Below are positions 32,031 through 32,965 of a stretch of 32,965 nt of DNA, piece by piece. Each line of letters begins with the position of its first letter. Position 1 is the first letter of the stretch. The stretch lies in assembly GCA_002793115.1 (NCBI GenBank), contig PFPP01000059.1:1-32965 (forward strand), given 5' to 3'. Source of the DNA: Candidatus Kaiserbacteria bacterium CG_4_10_14_0_2_um_filter_50_16. Its GTDB lineage: Bacteria; Patescibacteriota; Minisyncoccia; Phycocordibacterales; Phycocordibacteraceae. Made by a program: the position numbers and the translations under genes. Below the pieces are notes generated by a model. The model had not been told where the DNA came from. It saw only the letters and a program-made list of their open reading frames with translations, and searched no databases.

Positions 32031-32066
32031 GACAAAATGAGAAGCGCCATCCTTTCGGTGGCGCTT
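32031..32066 (-). terminator. Putative terminator between rnhB and rpmF
   Basis: Stem AAGCGCCA / TGGCGCTT (32042-32066) with a 9-base loop; the minus-strand tail is CTCATTTTGTC. A smaller TTGTTG/CAACAA hairpin lies near 32130-32150. No gene or tRNA is seen in the 154 bases between the two genes. Confidence 0.5.
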
Positions 32067-32161
32067 GTGTTGTTTGTGGGGTTATTTACCTCTGGAAGCT
32101 ACAATCAGATGCCTCCACGGACGAAATCGGACCTTGTTGCTTACAACAAAGCGTTAAGGTG

Positions 32162-32773
32162 TTAACTCTTCAGGTGTATGAAAGAGTGGCGGTGGATAAC
32201 GCAAGGTCCGTACTTCTTGAGCGCTTCGTAATGCGCCATTGTACCGTACCCTTTATGTTTTTCGAAACCATAGAGTGGGTACTGCTCCGCCAGTTCAACC
32301 ATGAGTCTGTCGCGAGTTATCTTCGCCGCAATGGAAGCAAGCGAGATAACAGGGACTAGCCCGTCGCCATTGATGATGGTCTCTTGCATATATTCTTGTG
32401 GTGCGTGGAGCGCGCCGTCGAGCAAAATATGGAAGTCAGACTTCTGAAAATTCCTTGAAGTCTGACTTCCATATTTTACAAGCTTGTTCACGCCGCGCGA
32501 GAGCGCGCGGCGTATGGCAGGTACAATACCTTCCCTATCGATCATCTCGGCATCTTCGAGCTCAACTGTAAAACGCACGTCTCCAAAGGCGACGCGCGCT
32601 TCCAGCATTCTAAAAAGCCTTTCACGTTTTTTCTCCGAAAGTTTTTTAGAATCAGCAACACCCAGGAACTCCCGCGCCACATCAAACTCTTCAGGCACAG
32701 CAACCACCCCAACAGCGACTGGCCCCGCCAGAGGCCCCCGTCCCGCCTCATCCACTCCAAGCACGCATCGCAT
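32162..32773 (-). CDS. rnhB: Ribonuclease HII with in-frame REP insertion
   Basis: A 203-residue RNase HII that cuts the RNA strand of RNA/DNA hybrids and single ribonucleotides. Active site: D8 and E9 in GVDEAGRGPLAGP, D119 in ILLDG, and the later Asp in SLASIAAKITRDR. Residues 100-116 (KYGSQTSRNFQKSDFHI) are encoded by a large inverted repeat of the RAYT-linked REP family and lie just before the LLDG strand, where normal RNase HII has a short turn. The frame and all catalytic residues are kept. It starts 6 bases after the stop of the upstream gene; no clear promoter. Confidence 0.93.
   Translation of the reverse strand: MRCVLGVDEAGRGPLAGPVAVGVVAVPEEFDVAREFLGVADSKKLSEKKRERLFRMLEARVAFGDVRFTVELEDAEMIDREGIVPAIRRALSRGVNKLVKYGSQTSRNFQKSDFHILLDGALHAPQEYMQETIINGDGLVPVISLASIAAKITRDRLMVELAEQYPLYGFEKHKGYGTMAHYEALKKYGPCVIHRHSFIHLKS
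32424..32477. repeat. Composite REP inverted repeat inside rnhB
   Basis: Perfect 21-base arms (32424-32444 and 32457-32477) separated by 12 bases. Each arm contains the GAAGTC-A/T-GACTTC palindrome found four times around and in the RAYT gene, so this is a double REP (a BIME-like pair). Confidence 0.9.
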
Positions 32774-32779
32774 ATTTAG

Positions 32780-32965
32780 TTAAAATCGCGTTGAACAATC
32801 TTGATGGGCCCATGTGCCAGGAAACTGGTGATATGTACAAAAGTTGGCGCTTGATGGACCTACCCGAATATAGCAGCGGTCTGAACCACCCTTATCATCC
32901 TCCGTATTGACGGTGAGTACATATGAATCTGTTCCATCGCTACAGTAACAATAACCAGCACCATC
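32780..32965 (-). CDS. C-terminus of a cysteine-rich, possibly pilin-like protein (partial)
   Basis: The last 61 residues of a gene entering from beyond the right edge: DGAGYCYCSDGTDSYVLTVN, then DRCYIRVG, NFCTYHQF and a final DCSTRF. Five cysteines and the SDGTDSYVL pattern resemble C-terminal domains of type IV pilin-like or type II secretion pseudopilin proteins in CPR, which are disulfide-stabilised outside the cell. No N-terminus is available to confirm a prepilin signal. It ends 6 bases before rnhB. Confidence 0.5.
   Translation of the reverse strand, partial: DGAGYCYCSDGTDSYVLTVNTEDDKGGSDRCYIRVGPSSANFCTYHQFPGTWAHQDCSTRF

Noticed and set aside
32031..32161. tRNA or other structured RNA between rpmF and rnhB
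   Set aside because: Only simple hairpins; no cloverleaf, anticodon arm or TTC loop could be drawn.

Overview
The window reads as a chromosomal piece of a Patescibacteria/CPR bacterium, most likely a Parcubacteria (Paceibacteria) lineage. This is inferred from protein style, not from a marker search. The signs are a small bL32 without zinc cysteines and with a long basic tail, a very short SMC, compact RpoB/RpoC, small membrane proteins, almost no Shine-Dalgarno sequences, and short palindromic repeats sitting inside genes. GC content is about 50 percent, with a few AT-richer islets (4.6-5.6 kb and 13.1-13.8 kb).

Layout. 1-444: a decayed IS481-type transposase on the minus strand. 754-4610: a three-gene plus-strand operon with a membrane-anchored GH130 enzyme, a double-domain GH130 enzyme and a eukaryotic-type phosphomannomutase-like HAD protein; together they suggest mannoside breakdown to mannose phosphate. 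4611-5680: a REP/RAYT module, that is, a REP-associated Y1 transposase flanked and internally interrupted by its own palindromes, beside a 12-base match to the 3' tail of 16S rRNA. 5674-7365: a PIF1-like helicase (minus). 7405-12203 (plus): a 30-residue membrane peptide, an RRM protein, prmC, two membrane proteins, hisS, a DnaQ-like exonuclease and a DsbA-like thiol oxidoreductase. 12235-14152: a PD-(D/E)XK nuclease, a GNAT-like protein, a tiny ORF and a membrane protein interrupted by an in-frame stop. 14216-24139 (minus): rpoB-rpoC-dnaG-rpoD. 24349-25673 (minus): rpsP-khpA-trmD. 25721-27682 (plus): an RNase R-type exonuclease. 27713-32773 (minus): rnhB, rpmF, then nusB(-Nudix)-rnc-smc. 32780-32965 (minus): the C-terminus of a cysteine-rich, possibly pilin-like protein.

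Two patterns run through the window. First, nearly every gene that begins its own transcription unit has a -10 hexamer (often TGN-TANNNT) only 6-8 bases before its start codon and no Shine-Dalgarno sequence, which predicts widespread leaderless mRNAs. Second, short palindromic elements of at least five sequence families lie in frame inside conserved genes (the RAYT, rnhB, prmC, trmD, the helicase and rpoC), where they appear to add 6-17 residues to the proteins without breaking them. The RAYT at 4892-5617 is a natural candidate for mobilising the GAAGTC-type family.

Functionally the window is mostly information processing: transcription (rpoB, rpoC, rpoD, nusB), replication and repair (dnaG, smc, rnhB, helicase, nucleases), RNA processing (rnc, rnr, khpA, RRM protein) and translation (hisS, prmC, trmD, rpsP, rpmF). 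The GH130/phosphomannomutase operon is the one clear metabolic cassette.
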